Shown here one piece after another: positions 36,601-43,940 of a stretch of 64,000 bases of DNA (positions within the stretch are counted from its first letter, which is position 1; every line of letters begins with the position of its first letter). Source of the stretch: Neptunicella sp048268085 (GTDB lineage: Bacteria; Pseudomonadota; Gammaproteobacteria; Enterobacterales; Alteromonadaceae). The notes beneath the pieces are model-generated. The model saw only the letters and a list, made by a program, of their open reading frames with translations. It was not told the origin of the DNA and searched no databases. The DNA is taken from the NCBI RefSeq assembly GCF_048268085.1, contig NZ_JBLWWF010000022.1, forward strand, positions 5,726-69,725, in the 5' to 3' direction. The position numbers and the translations under genes are program-made.

Positions 36601-36844
36601 CGAAGCGAACAAGGCCATCCTGCGTGCCAATCCACAAAAAACCTCGTGAATCCTGTGCCAGTGCAGTAACCAGATGGGCAGGCACGTCATCTGGGATTAA
36701 TAGCGGGTTAAACGAAATACTACCGGGAAGATCTTGCCATGCTTTAGCATGGCAACAGGAAAAGAAGGTCGTTAACAGAATGAGTACTAAGGTATTAAAT
36801 ACACTAACAAGATGGCTGTTTTTATTAGAATTATATTGCTTCAT
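33605..36844 (-). CDS. Periplasmic two-component-type propeller fused to a diguanylate cyclase
   Basis: The 1079-residue membrane protein starts with a signal sequence (about 12-35). About a dozen Reg_prop repeats follow (IGTQDGLVRFDG-, WIGTFSGGLSVF-type), forming periplasmic propellers over residues 40-690. A Y_Y_Y domain (about 700-800), one membrane helix (about 812-832), a short coiled coil and a GGDEF domain complete it. The active site is GGEEF (954-958) and an inhibitory RxxD site (RTAD) lies five residues before it, so it should be an active c-di-GMP synthase with product inhibition. These sensor halves are usually fused to histidine kinases. The signal is unknown. Confidence 0.93.
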   Translation of the reverse strand: MKQYNSNKNSHLVSVFNTLVLILLTTFFSCCHAKAWQDLPGSISFNPLLIPDDVPAHLVTALAQDSRGFLWIGTQDGLVRFDGYRYKVFRAATNKQPGLSGSYVRSLLVSRDGRIWIGTFSGGLSVFNPDDGTFRHYRHAAEDPNSLLHDRVEGIVEDSKGELWLATDGGLDRLNPNSGQFTHYLHQPGEASSLAANQVRGLLIDSQNQLWVGSHKGLQRWLGEKKGFESIASDPADADSLFNNYVTNIFEDSQGRLWIGTVEHGAAVLDLTTNQLIHLSPKSMAPQNLSHFWVYDFAQVGNDELWIATFGGGIDIVDLKTLAIRDRLRHDATLTSSIGADRVGALTVDDAGLVWVGSWGGGLTRHDPSTRAFRQLQHSPTNPDGPSYTAIVRPMQMSDGTIWLGTNGNGIDVLDHKGHFIKSYRPDSKLPGHLSDGAITCLAQASDGTIWVATLDGGLHRMRADGLEQFERFDQNKGMPGGIIRTMIFDQQGNLWIGSSNGMARIDAHNDQAHSYRHDVNDHQSLSGRAVESLAFTADKQLWVGTDNGLNAFNVETEVATRIFHDAKRQDSLPGNWVPDLMVAEDGRLWVATRNGAAILKSWDGKRATFDVLQQRFSLPPWPIESLIQEKDGHVWLGAHIRLNPSNWTWQEFGSVDGISFRNFFIASRNLTQQGQLLFGSPQGLLIVEPQKIQQWNYTPQVMASRLTVNGKERPVATTMPALKIPSDQNSLQVEFTSLAFSAPEKLQYRYRLSPYDTDWISADATHRLASYQHIPPGNYQLYIQGTNRVGQWSPKQWQLTISVMPAFYQTWYFQALTVVLVILLIVEFYRWQVRRVKQRSIQLERLVEQRTADLQQAYQRIEQASLTDPLTGLHNRRFFEQSIEADIELVLRRYHNSSQVPPQSDLIFMLLDIDYFKQVNDQYGHVAGDKVLKQVALLLKQCLRTADYCVRWGGEEFLLVARLSDRQDGMLLAEKIRTLISNHVFHISDDVRLRKTCSIGFCAFPFAPGEPEAVDLHTTLQLADSALYSAKNQGRNKSIGVTTTIARGNADLVRQFIAEPEKTLAAGDIKYSMANTSL

Positions 36845-37071
36845 CGTATCTCGAAATGGCCTGACAAAGGGGACAACTGACCAAATTTAGTTAGTGCAGC
36901 AGCTAAGACTCGAATATTAACGATTTACTCCCTGCCAAACCAGTTTAAATCTGCTTCAAATTATCTACACCGGAATTCATAAATAAAATACTGCCTAAGG
37001 CCCAAAATCTATTACCTATAGGCTTTTCCAAGTTATAAAAAGTAAAGACAAGTAAATAACAAATGCTTTTG

Positions 37072-37086
37072 TGTAATTTAATTACA
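37072..37086. repeat. Near-palindrome, copy 1 of an inverted pair
   Basis: TGTAATTTAATTACA is palindromic except at the central base and is followed by TAAAA. Its 20-base extension reappears inverted at 37141-37160. It is probably a protein-binding site. Confidence 0.55.
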
Positions 37087-37145
37087 TAAAACTTGTTAAA
37101 TACTTATTAAAAACCAGCAAAACGACTTATTTTTTCCGATTTTTA

Positions 37146-37160
37146 TGTAATTAAATTACA
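37146..37160. repeat. Near-palindrome, copy 2 of an inverted pair
   Basis: TGTAATTAAATTACA, preceded by TTTTA, is the exact reverse complement of copy 1 with its flank. The centres are 74 bp apart, about seven helical turns. It lies about 30 bp upstream of the TATAAT at 37190, a position suited to a repressor or activator. Confidence 0.55.
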
Positions 37161-37245
37161 TTTTGAGTATATTTTTTGTTCTTATCGCTTATAATGCATC
37201 CAGCTTTTAAAAATCATCCACTTAATTTTTGTTGTAGAGGCCAAT

Positions 37246-37662
37246 ATGAAAACCACACTTATCGCATTAACTACTTTCGCTATATCGATGAACGCTATGG
37301 CATCACAAGCTAGCTATTCTTTTGTTCCTGTTGACCAAAGTGTTTACAGCAACTTATGTGTTGTTGCAGCACAACAAGGTATTGAAACTGCCAAAACTAA
37401 ATTCGCAGATTTCAGCCACAATACTTTGTGTAATGGAATGAAAATTGGAAAGTTTGCCCGCAAATACAACACTATTGCACAAGAAGTTGCACCTGCAGCA
37501 ATAAAAATGGTTGCGGCCGACGAGAAGCCTGAATCACAGCTTTGTGTTAAGGCTGCGGAGCAAGGTATTGAAACCTTAGGTCTGAGCCGTTGGAAAATGA
37601 ATGACTTGTACTGTAACGGTCAATCAATCAAAAAATTCGTTAAGTCTTATTCCATTAAATAA
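37246..37662 (+). CDS. Secreted protein with two DUF3718 repeats
   Basis: The 138-residue protein has a signal peptide (residues 1-19, ending AMA) and two tandem repeats of about 38 residues. The first is LCVVAAQQGIETAK...LCNGMKIGKFARKY and the second LCVKAAEQGIETLG...YCNGQSIKKFVKSY. Each has two cysteines, so each repeat could form a disulfide in the periplasm. It matches the DUF3718 family, found mainly in Alteromonadales-type bacteria and of unknown function. A strong terminator follows directly, so it is monocistronic. Confidence 0.82.
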   Translation: MKTTLIALTTFAISMNAMASQASYSFVPVDQSVYSNLCVVAAQQGIETAKTKFADFSHNTLCNGMKIGKFARKYNTIAQEVAPAAIKMVAADEKPESQLCVKAAEQGIETLGLSRWKMNDLYCNGQSIKKFVKSYSIK

Positions 37663-37675
37663 GGACTAAGATGCT

Positions 37676-37714
37676 AAAAAAGCCCCGTTGATATAACTAT
37701 CACGGGGCTTTTTT
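37676..37714 (+). terminator. Terminator after the DUF3718 gene
   Basis: The stem AAAAAAGCCCCGT/CACGGGGCTTTTTT (one G-T style mismatch at the loop end) is followed by a T run. It lies 14 bp after the stop codon and is strong in the plus direction. The A run also gives it terminator character for the nuo operon on the minus strand. Confidence 0.9.
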
Positions 37715-37797
37715 GTTGATTACGAAATAGTAACGAGATCTAAATAACCCCAGCTCAAAAAACTAGCGGAATGACAAACACTACTGAAAAAACTGTA

Positions 37798-37875
37798 TAA
37801 CTTGTTTTTCTTTGCGCCCCCTGCGCCTTTACTGAGCGTAGCTTTAGCTCGTCGCTCGAAGCTCGCTACTCACTG
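37798..37875. repeat. GC-rich repeat-like segment beyond nuoN
   Basis: The otherwise AT-rich gap contains GCGCCCCCTGCGCC and then a run of AGCTCG/CGAGCT-type inverted motifs (about 37838-37875). They could fold into an imperfect hairpin just after the nuoN stop. It may be a REP-like dispersed element or part of the operon end. One copy in this window cannot settle it. Confidence 0.3.
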
Positions 37876-37884
37876 CTGATTTTA

Positions 37885-39318
37885 TTATCCAATCCCCAAG
37901 ATCGCCCGTAACTCATTACCCAATAGCCCAGGCATCAACCCCAATACTAATAATGATGCGGCAATAACACCTAACCAAATCTTACTCACTAACGCCTTGG
38001 ATACCTGAGGTAATTCCGGGTTGGCCGGTGCAAACAAATTAAAAATCACCCTCAAGTAATAATACAACCCCACTGCACTGCCAATTATCATTGCTGCCAC
38101 AAGCCACCAGGCCGATAATTTAATCGCCAAGGTGAGCAAATAAAACTTACCGATAAAACCAATGGTAATTGGCATACCGGCTAAGGAGAAAAACGCTAGC
38201 GCCATAATCATAGCCAGCCAAGGATGCTGCCAAAACAGTCCCTGTAGTTGTGACAGTGTATCCACATCCTGTTGATCATCCAGACGGGACAACATAGTTA
38301 ATACCGAGAAAATCAGAATGGATGCCACCAGATAAGCTAATAAATAATAGCTGGCACCTTCGAGTACCAAACTGTGATCAATATCCATGGCGATAATACC
38401 CGCCACTAACACGTACCCCATGTGGGCAATTGCAGAATAAGCCATCAAGCGTTTAACACTTTGCTGCTGTAAGGCTAACCAGTTGCCTAACAACATACTG
38501 GCAATCGCCATCCAACTGAGCATCCGAATCAAGTCAGCCTCAAATTCGGGCGGAATAATTAATATTAATTTAATCAACAGCGCAAATACTGCCGTTTTAG
38601 ATAAGCTGGTCAGTAAAAGAGTTGAGTTAACCGGTGCACCTTGGTACACATCTGGTGTCCAAAAATGTAAGGGCACCAATGATAACTTAAACGCGAGTCC
38701 GGCAATGAGTAATACAAAACCGCTTTTTGCCAATAGCGACATCGGCGATTGCATAATGTCGGCAAGCAATAATGAGCCACTGGTGGCATATAAAAAAGCT
38801 AACCCCAACAATAACAAACTGGTGGCGGCTCCGGATAACAACAAATACTTGATCGCCCCTTCCAATGCCAGTTTGCGCTCGCGGTTATATGCCAGCATGG
38901 CCAACATCGACAAGCTCATTAGCTCCAGACCTAATACCACCGACGCGGCATGGCGAGCCATTACCAGTAACATCGCGCCCAAACAGGACAGTAATAACAG
39001 CAGGTAAAATTCTTCAGCAACTTCTTTGCAATCTGCCCCCATATAAGCACCTTGCAACAACGCCACCGATAAACTGACCATAAGTAATAAAATTGAAAAG
39101 AATCCCCCCACCGGCTCATATTCGAACAAAATGGTAATCTCTTGATGACCTGAAGGAAATTGCCAAATCAACGCGGTAAAACTGGCTACCAGTGTGATAA
39201 TAGTCAACCCTTGTGCCAAGTCTCTATTACGTTGCCATGCGGTTTGTAGCATCAATAAAATAATACCCAAGCTCAAAATCAATATCGGCAACATTAACCA
39301 CAACGCATCAAGACTCAT
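37885..39318 (-). CDS. nuoN: NADH-quinone oxidoreductase subunit N
   Basis: The 477-residue antiporter-like membrane subunit of complex I has about 14 membrane helices. Conserved proton-channel elements are visible: a helix ending GLELMSLSMLAM (glutamate in helix 5), GLAFKLSLVPLHFWTPDVYQGAP (lysine of the broken helix region) and KRLMAYSAIAHMGY. It is the last gene of the nuo operon and overlaps nuoM by four bases, consistent with coupled translation. Confidence 0.97.
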   Translation of the reverse strand: MSLDALWLMLPILILSLGIILLMLQTAWQRNRDLAQGLTIITLVASFTALIWQFPSGHQEITILFEYEPVGGFFSILLLMVSLSVALLQGAYMGADCKEVAEEFYLLLLLSCLGAMLLVMARHAASVVLGLELMSLSMLAMLAYNRERKLALEGAIKYLLLSGAATSLLLLGLAFLYATSGSLLLADIMQSPMSLLAKSGFVLLIAGLAFKLSLVPLHFWTPDVYQGAPVNSTLLLTSLSKTAVFALLIKLILIIPPEFEADLIRMLSWMAIASMLLGNWLALQQQSVKRLMAYSAIAHMGYVLVAGIIAMDIDHSLVLEGASYYLLAYLVASILIFSVLTMLSRLDDQQDVDTLSQLQGLFWQHPWLAMIMALAFFSLAGMPITIGFIGKFYLLTLAIKLSAWWLVAAMIIGSAVGLYYYLRVIFNLFAPANPELPQVSKALVSKIWLGVIAASLLVLGLMPGLLGNELRAILGIG

Positions 39319-40766
39319 GACCGCACTCCTTGACCTATTTGCAGTAAATGCTGCATAAACGCCTCAGGCATTTGCAATAACAAGTGGGGTTGCAGACCAA
39401 AATAAATTAGCGCCACCACCAACAATCCGCTATAGAGCAATTCACGCTTATTAAGATCGGGTAGCGTTTGATTTACTGGACCTTGAAACGCCTTTTGAAA
39501 TAGGTGCAGTCCGTACACAGCGGATAACACAATACCTAACGTGGCGATAATGCTTAGCGTAGGAAATACCTGAAAGCTACCCAATAACGACAATAATTCA
39601 CCGTTGAAATTAGCCAAACCTGGCATCCCGATGCCGGCCATCACAAAAATAATCATCACCGTAGCCATTTTGGGAGCACTGGCCCACATGCCGCCCATAT
39701 CCGCCAATTCACGGCTATGAATTCGATGTTGTACCATGCCCGCCATACTAAATAGTGCGGCACTGGAAATGCCATGCGCCACAATGGTGAGTATGGCGCC
39801 TTGGAATGCCACTTCATGCCAGCTAAATAATGCCACTAACACAAAGCCCATATGGCTAATACTGGAATAGGCGACTAATCGCTTAAAATCACTTTGGCTG
39901 TATGCCATCAACGCGCCATACACAATACTGACAACGCCCAATGAAACCGCAATGGGGGCAAAATCCATAGTCGCAGCAGGAAATAACGGTAATACAATAC
40001 GGATCAAGCCATAAGCCCCTGTTTTAAGCAAAATACCCGCTAACAGCACACTACCTGCTGTGGGCGCTTGAGTATGAGCATCGGGTAACCATGAATGTAA
40101 CGGTACCGAGGGTAATTTCACCGCAAAGGCAATAAAGAATCCCAACATTAACCATAACTGGCTTTGTAACGGTATTTCCAAATGTTGCAATACGGCCAGA
40201 TTAAAACTCAATTCGCCGGTCGCCTGTTGATTGAATAAAGCTAAGGCGATAATCGCAATTAACATTAATAAACTACTGGCCTGCGTAAAAATAAAAAATT
40301 TAATCGCGGCATAGCGGCGCTTTTCATGCCCCCAAATCAAAATAAGTGCCGTCATCGGCAACAGCATCACTTCCCAAAACAGAAAGAACAGGAATAAATC
40401 ATCAGCCAAAAAGACACCAACAATGCCAGCCATACTGAACAGCAAATTAAAATGGAAAAATCCCCGGTGCTGACTAATTTCATGCCATGACACAGCCACC
40501 GCTAACAATCCTAACAATAAGGTAAGTATCACCATCAGTGCGGCCAAGCCGTCATACAGCAGTGCGAAATGAATATTAAAACGGGCGAACCAATCCCAGC
40601 TCATTTGACTATCGCCCTGTAAGGCCAAATAGACGCTGAATAGCAGCAGCCCTGCCAGAGTGAATAAACTGATCCAGTTTCCGCTATGGGGATATTTGTT
40701 CTCACTCAGCCACGCCAGTCCACCGGCAATCAGAGGTAACCAAACCAGATAACTTAACGCCACCAT
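39315..40766 (-). CDS. nuoM: NADH-quinone oxidoreductase subunit M
   Basis: The 483-residue antiporter-like subunit has FFLFWEVMLLPM (helix 5 glutamate), FAVKLPSVPLHSWLPDAHTQAPTAGS and KRLVAYSSISHMG, all conserved in NuoM/MrpD. The frame extends upstream to 40811. The ATG at 40766 has a strong AGGGGG ribosome binding site and the expected N terminus MVALSYLVWLPLIAG. This gives a 13-base overlap with the end of nuoL. Confidence 0.96.
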   Translation of the reverse strand: MVALSYLVWLPLIAGGLAWLSENKYPHSGNWISLFTLAGLLLFSVYLALQGDSQMSWDWFARFNIHFALLYDGLAALMVILTLLLGLLAVAVSWHEISQHRGFFHFNLLFSMAGIVGVFLADDLFLFFLFWEVMLLPMTALILIWGHEKRRYAAIKFFIFTQASSLLMLIAIIALALFNQQATGELSFNLAVLQHLEIPLQSQLWLMLGFFIAFAVKLPSVPLHSWLPDAHTQAPTAGSVLLAGILLKTGAYGLIRIVLPLFPAATMDFAPIAVSLGVVSIVYGALMAYSQSDFKRLVAYSSISHMGFVLVALFSWHEVAFQGAILTIVAHGISSAALFSMAGMVQHRIHSRELADMGGMWASAPKMATVMIIFVMAGIGMPGLANFNGELLSLLGSFQVFPTLSIIATLGIVLSAVYGLHLFQKAFQGPVNQTLPDLNKRELLYSGLLVVALIYFGLQPHLLLQMPEAFMQHLLQIGQGVRS

Positions 40767-42574
40767 AGTAAGCCCCCTAACATCAGCGCTGCCCCAACCA
40801 GCGTAGCGCAAAGATACCAGCGTAGTTTACCGTTTTGGCTTAATACCAGTACCTCGTTCAGGCTCAAGTTAAACCAGCCCACAAATTGATAAAAATGATC
40901 CACCAGATCAGATTTATTCCAGCGGGCGAACAACTGTAGCGGACGGGTAAAAAGTTGTTGATACAACCAGTCAAAGCCTAAGCCACCGAGTAAAAATTGA
41001 TTCAACCTGCCTTGTGCGGGTTGGGCTTTGGTGCGCGGAAAATAGATCAACCATGCCACCAGCAAACCCAATAACATCGAACCAACGGGAATCAGTTCTA
41101 GCCATAGGGACAAATGAACTTGTTCTTTTGGACTAAATACCTGACTGAAATCCAGACTAATAAAACCACCAACAATGGCCAATGTCACCAGCGGGATTAA
41201 CGGTACGACAAACTGGCTGGAGAATGCAAAATCGCCACCTTTTGGTGAATACGAGGCTGACCCGAAACACACAATAAACAATAAACGAAAACTATAAACA
41301 CTGGTTAAAAACGCGCCAAATACGGCCATCCACCATAATAATGAGCTGGTGGTATCGGCCTGCCATACTGCCGCCAAAATGGCCTCTTTACTAAAAAATC
41401 CGGAGAAACCGGGCACCGCCACCAACGCTAATAAACCGATCAACAAAAAAGTCGAAGTCAGTGGTAAAGATTTGTATAAACCACCCATTTTGAAAATATT
41501 CTGCTCGTGGTGCATTTTGACAATAATGCTACCGGCAGTCAGAAATAACAGCGCTTTAAAAAATGCATGGGTCATTAAATGGAAAATCGCGCTGTCATAG
41601 GCCATCGCCCCTAAACCCAGAAACATATAACCAATCTGGCTCATGGTGGAATACGCCAATATGCGCTTAATATCGGTTTGCACTAATGCAGCGAAACCGG
41701 CCAATAGCAAGGTTAAAGTGCCAATCCAGGCGACAATTTCCAGCATCTGCGGCACTTGCATAAACAAAGGCTGCATACGGGCAATCAGATACACGCCAGC
41801 CGTCACCATTGTTGCCGCATGGATAAGGGCGCTGACCGGTGTAGGCCCCGCCATCGCATCAGGTAACCAGGTTTGCAAAGGTAACTGCGCCGATTTACCT
41901 ACCGCGCCACCGACTAACATCAAACAAGCCCACCACAGCAGAGGCTCGCTCACCCGATCGGCCTGCACTAAAATATTGGGAATATATAACGTATCGAAAT
42001 ACTGAAATAACATCAGCAAACCGATCATCATCGCGGTATCGCCTACCCGAGTGACAATAAAGGCTTTTTTGGCGGCTTTAACGTTATCTGCGTCGTATTG
42101 CCAAAAACCAATTAATAAAAAGCTGCATAGACCGACACCTTCCCAACCTAAAAACAACAAGATTAAATTGTCACCCAGCACCAGCATTAACATGGCGAAT
42201 ACAAACAGGTTCATATACACAAAAAAGCGCTGCACTTGTTTATCGTCGAACATATAGGCGGCGGCGTACCAATGAATTAACCAGCCCACCCCAACGATCA
42301 CGCAGGTCATCACTAAGGACAGTTGATCCAGATACAAACCCAGATTAATTGGCGCGTTATTTATTGGGAGCCAGTTGAATAACACTTGTTGATAAGCCGC
42401 ACTGCCAGCCTGAATAAACTCCCAGCCCACTAACGCGGTTAACAATGCCGCAATCCCCATGGAGCCCACACCCAGTATCGCCACTTGCATTGAAGATAAA
42501 CGCCCCGCTAATAGCAATAACAATACCGACGAAGCCAGAGGTAATAAGGGAATAACAAACAATAGATCCAGCAT
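40754..42574 (-). CDS. nuoL: NADH-quinone oxidoreductase subunit L
   Basis: The 606-residue largest antiporter-like subunit has about 16 membrane helices and the long lateral helix at the C terminus. Conserved elements are FLGWEGVGLCSFLLIGFW (helix 5 glutamate), GKSAQLPLQTWLPDAMAGPTPVSALIHAATMVTAG and KRILAYSTMSQIGYM. It starts one base after nuoK ends and runs 13 bases into nuoM. Confidence 0.97.
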   Translation of the reverse strand: MLDLLFVIPLLPLASSVLLLLLAGRLSSMQVAILGVGSMGIAALLTALVGWEFIQAGSAAYQQVLFNWLPINNAPINLGLYLDQLSLVMTCVIVGVGWLIHWYAAAYMFDDKQVQRFFVYMNLFVFAMLMLVLGDNLILLFLGWEGVGLCSFLLIGFWQYDADNVKAAKKAFIVTRVGDTAMMIGLLMLFQYFDTLYIPNILVQADRVSEPLLWWACLMLVGGAVGKSAQLPLQTWLPDAMAGPTPVSALIHAATMVTAGVYLIARMQPLFMQVPQMLEIVAWIGTLTLLLAGFAALVQTDIKRILAYSTMSQIGYMFLGLGAMAYDSAIFHLMTHAFFKALLFLTAGSIIVKMHHEQNIFKMGGLYKSLPLTSTFLLIGLLALVAVPGFSGFFSKEAILAAVWQADTTSSLLWWMAVFGAFLTSVYSFRLLFIVCFGSASYSPKGGDFAFSSQFVVPLIPLVTLAIVGGFISLDFSQVFSPKEQVHLSLWLELIPVGSMLLGLLVAWLIYFPRTKAQPAQGRLNQFLLGGLGFDWLYQQLFTRPLQLFARWNKSDLVDHFYQFVGWFNLSLNEVLVLSQNGKLRWYLCATLVGAALMLGGLLWWR

Positions 42575-42575
42575 G

Positions 42576-42893
42576 TTAGCCCTCCATTTCGTCGAGGTTA
42601 TCGATATTCAAATCGGTGGTTTGATGGCGCAAACGGATCAACAGCGCCAAACCTAATCCCACTTCAGCAGCGGCAATACTGAGAATTAGAATGTACATGA
42701 CCTGTCCATCGGCCTGTTGCCACAAACTACCGGCTAAGATAAAAGCTAACGCCGCAGCATTAAGCATGATTTCCAGCGACATCAGCATAAACAAGGTGTT
42801 TTTACGACTGAGTAAGCCGATTAATCCCACGGCCCATAAAATGGCAACTAGCATAAATCCGTGTTCGGCCGGGATCATTACTGCACCATCCAT
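42576..42893 (-). CDS. nuoK: NADH-quinone oxidoreductase subunit K
   Basis: The 105-residue subunit has three membrane helices and the two conserved membrane glutamates of NuoK, in MSLEIMLNAAALAF (helix 2) and IAAAEVGLGLALLI (helix 3). These form part of the proton path next to NuoJ and NuoN. Its start codon overlaps the nuoJ stop by one base. Confidence 0.96.
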   Translation of the reverse strand: MDGAVMIPAEHGFMLVAILWAVGLIGLLSRKNTLFMLMSLEIMLNAAALAFILAGSLWQQADGQVMYILILSIAAAEVGLGLALLIRLRHQTTDLNIDNLDEMEG

Positions 42894-43426
42894 CAGCGAT
42901 TCCCTCCATCATCAGAGCCGGTAGTACCAACCAGATTTTTGGCCAGATGATAGCCACCAACTAATCCGGCCAATAACAGAAAGGAAGCAATCTCTACCGC
43001 CAATAAATACGGACCGAATAGCAGACTCCCCACGGTTCTGGCATCCACCAATTGCACCGCTTGAGCCGGCCAGGACGATTGCATTTGAATAACCAGCACA
43101 ATTTCGGCCAATAACACGAGCGCTAACAATACCGGTCCGATCCAAATCGAGCCTTTTAACCACTGCTTTTCCCGTTCTATATCGCGCTGGCTAATATTGA
43201 ACATCATCACCGCAAACACAAACAGCACCATAATCGCCCCGGCGTAAACAATAATTTGTAACGCCGCGGCAAATGGAGCGCCCAACAAGTAAAAACACAT
43301 GGCCAGTGATAAAAGACTCACGACCAGATACAAGAGTGCATGCACCGCATTTTTATTAGTAACCACTAACAAACTGGCAAAAACCGCTATTGCGCCACTT
43401 AAATAAAAAAATAGTTGAGCAGTCAT
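42893..43426 (-). CDS. nuoJ: NADH-quinone oxidoreductase subunit J
   Basis: The 177-residue subunit has five predicted membrane helices. The conserved third helix, IIVYAGAIMVLFVFAVMM, contains the pi-bulge glycine region linked to coupling. It overlaps nuoI by four bases and nuoK by one. Confidence 0.95.
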   Translation of the reverse strand: MTAQLFFYLSGAIAVFASLLVVTNKNAVHALLYLVVSLLSLAMCFYLLGAPFAAALQIIVYAGAIMVLFVFAVMMFNISQRDIEREKQWLKGSIWIGPVLLALVLLAEIVLVIQMQSSWPAQAVQLVDARTVGSLLFGPYLLAVEIASFLLLAGLVGGYHLAKNLVGTTGSDDGGNR

Positions 43427-43938
43427 GGCATTAAGCTCCGCACATCAATAGGCGGCTTCTCGTTATCCGCTTGGCCTTTATCCTTGCCTTTAATGCTAAT
43501 GCCAGCCTTTCGATAAAAGCTGTAACCGGGATATTTACCCTGCCCATCAATGGTTAAATGCTCTTTTTCATATACCATATTGCTACGTTGGTATTCAGCC
43601 ATCTCTACGTCGGGGGTCAGCTGGATGGCGTAAGTCGGACAGGCTTCTTCACATAAACCACAGAGAATGCAGCGAGAAAAATTGATTCGGAAAAATTCCG
43701 GACGCCAACGACCATCTTCATCTTCGGTTTTTTGCAAGGCAATGCAATCCACCGGACAAGCAGCGGCACATAAGTTACAGGCCACACAACGTTCATCCCC
43801 ATCAGGATCACGGGTTAATACAATACGCCCACGATAGCGAGGGGCCAGATAAGGCTTTTGCTCAGGATATTCACGGGTATCGGTGCGATCAAACAGATGC
43901 AAAAATACTCGCCACAAGGTAACAATCTGACTCCACAT
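43423..43938 (-). CDS. nuoI: NADH-quinone oxidoreductase subunit I
   Basis: The 171-residue ferredoxin-like subunit of the peripheral arm has two 4Fe-4S motifs, CVACNLCAAACPVDC and CILCGLCEEACPTYA, which hold clusters N6a and N6b that pass electrons to NuoB. It lies two bases after nuoH and overlaps nuoJ by four. Confidence 0.97.
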   Translation of the reverse strand: MWSQIVTLWRVFLHLFDRTDTREYPEQKPYLAPRYRGRIVLTRDPDGDERCVACNLCAAACPVDCIALQKTEDEDGRWRPEFFRINFSRCILCGLCEEACPTYAIQLTPDVEMAEYQRSNMVYEKEHLTIDGQGKYPGYSFYRKAGISIKGKDKGQADNEKPPIDVRSLMP

Positions 43939-43940
43939 CG

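Larger units (their letters stand above)
36845..37245. promoter_or_regulatory. AT-rich divergent intergenic region with two palindromes and a -10 box
   Basis: This 401-bp gene-free stretch separates the diguanylate cyclase gene from the DUF3718 gene. It holds two inverted copies of a 15-bp near-palindrome (37072-37086 and 37146-37160, listed separately) and a perfect TATAAT at 37190-37195, 51 bp before the DUF3718 start. No good -35 box at 17 bp was seen, suggesting an activator-dependent promoter. No ORF or RNA gene was recognised. Confidence 0.5.

Noticed and set aside
37072..37160. TyrR-type boxes
   Set aside because: The sites share TGTAA/TTACA ends with TyrR boxes, but the half-sites are spaced for a 15-bp palindrome, not the 18-bp TGTAAA-N6-TTTACA. 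I left the regulator unnamed.
38483..39007. 174-codon frame on the plus strand inside nuoN
   Set aside because: It lies wholly antisense to an intact, conserved membrane subunit gene. Its low-complexity polar sequence is what antisense of a membrane protein looks like.
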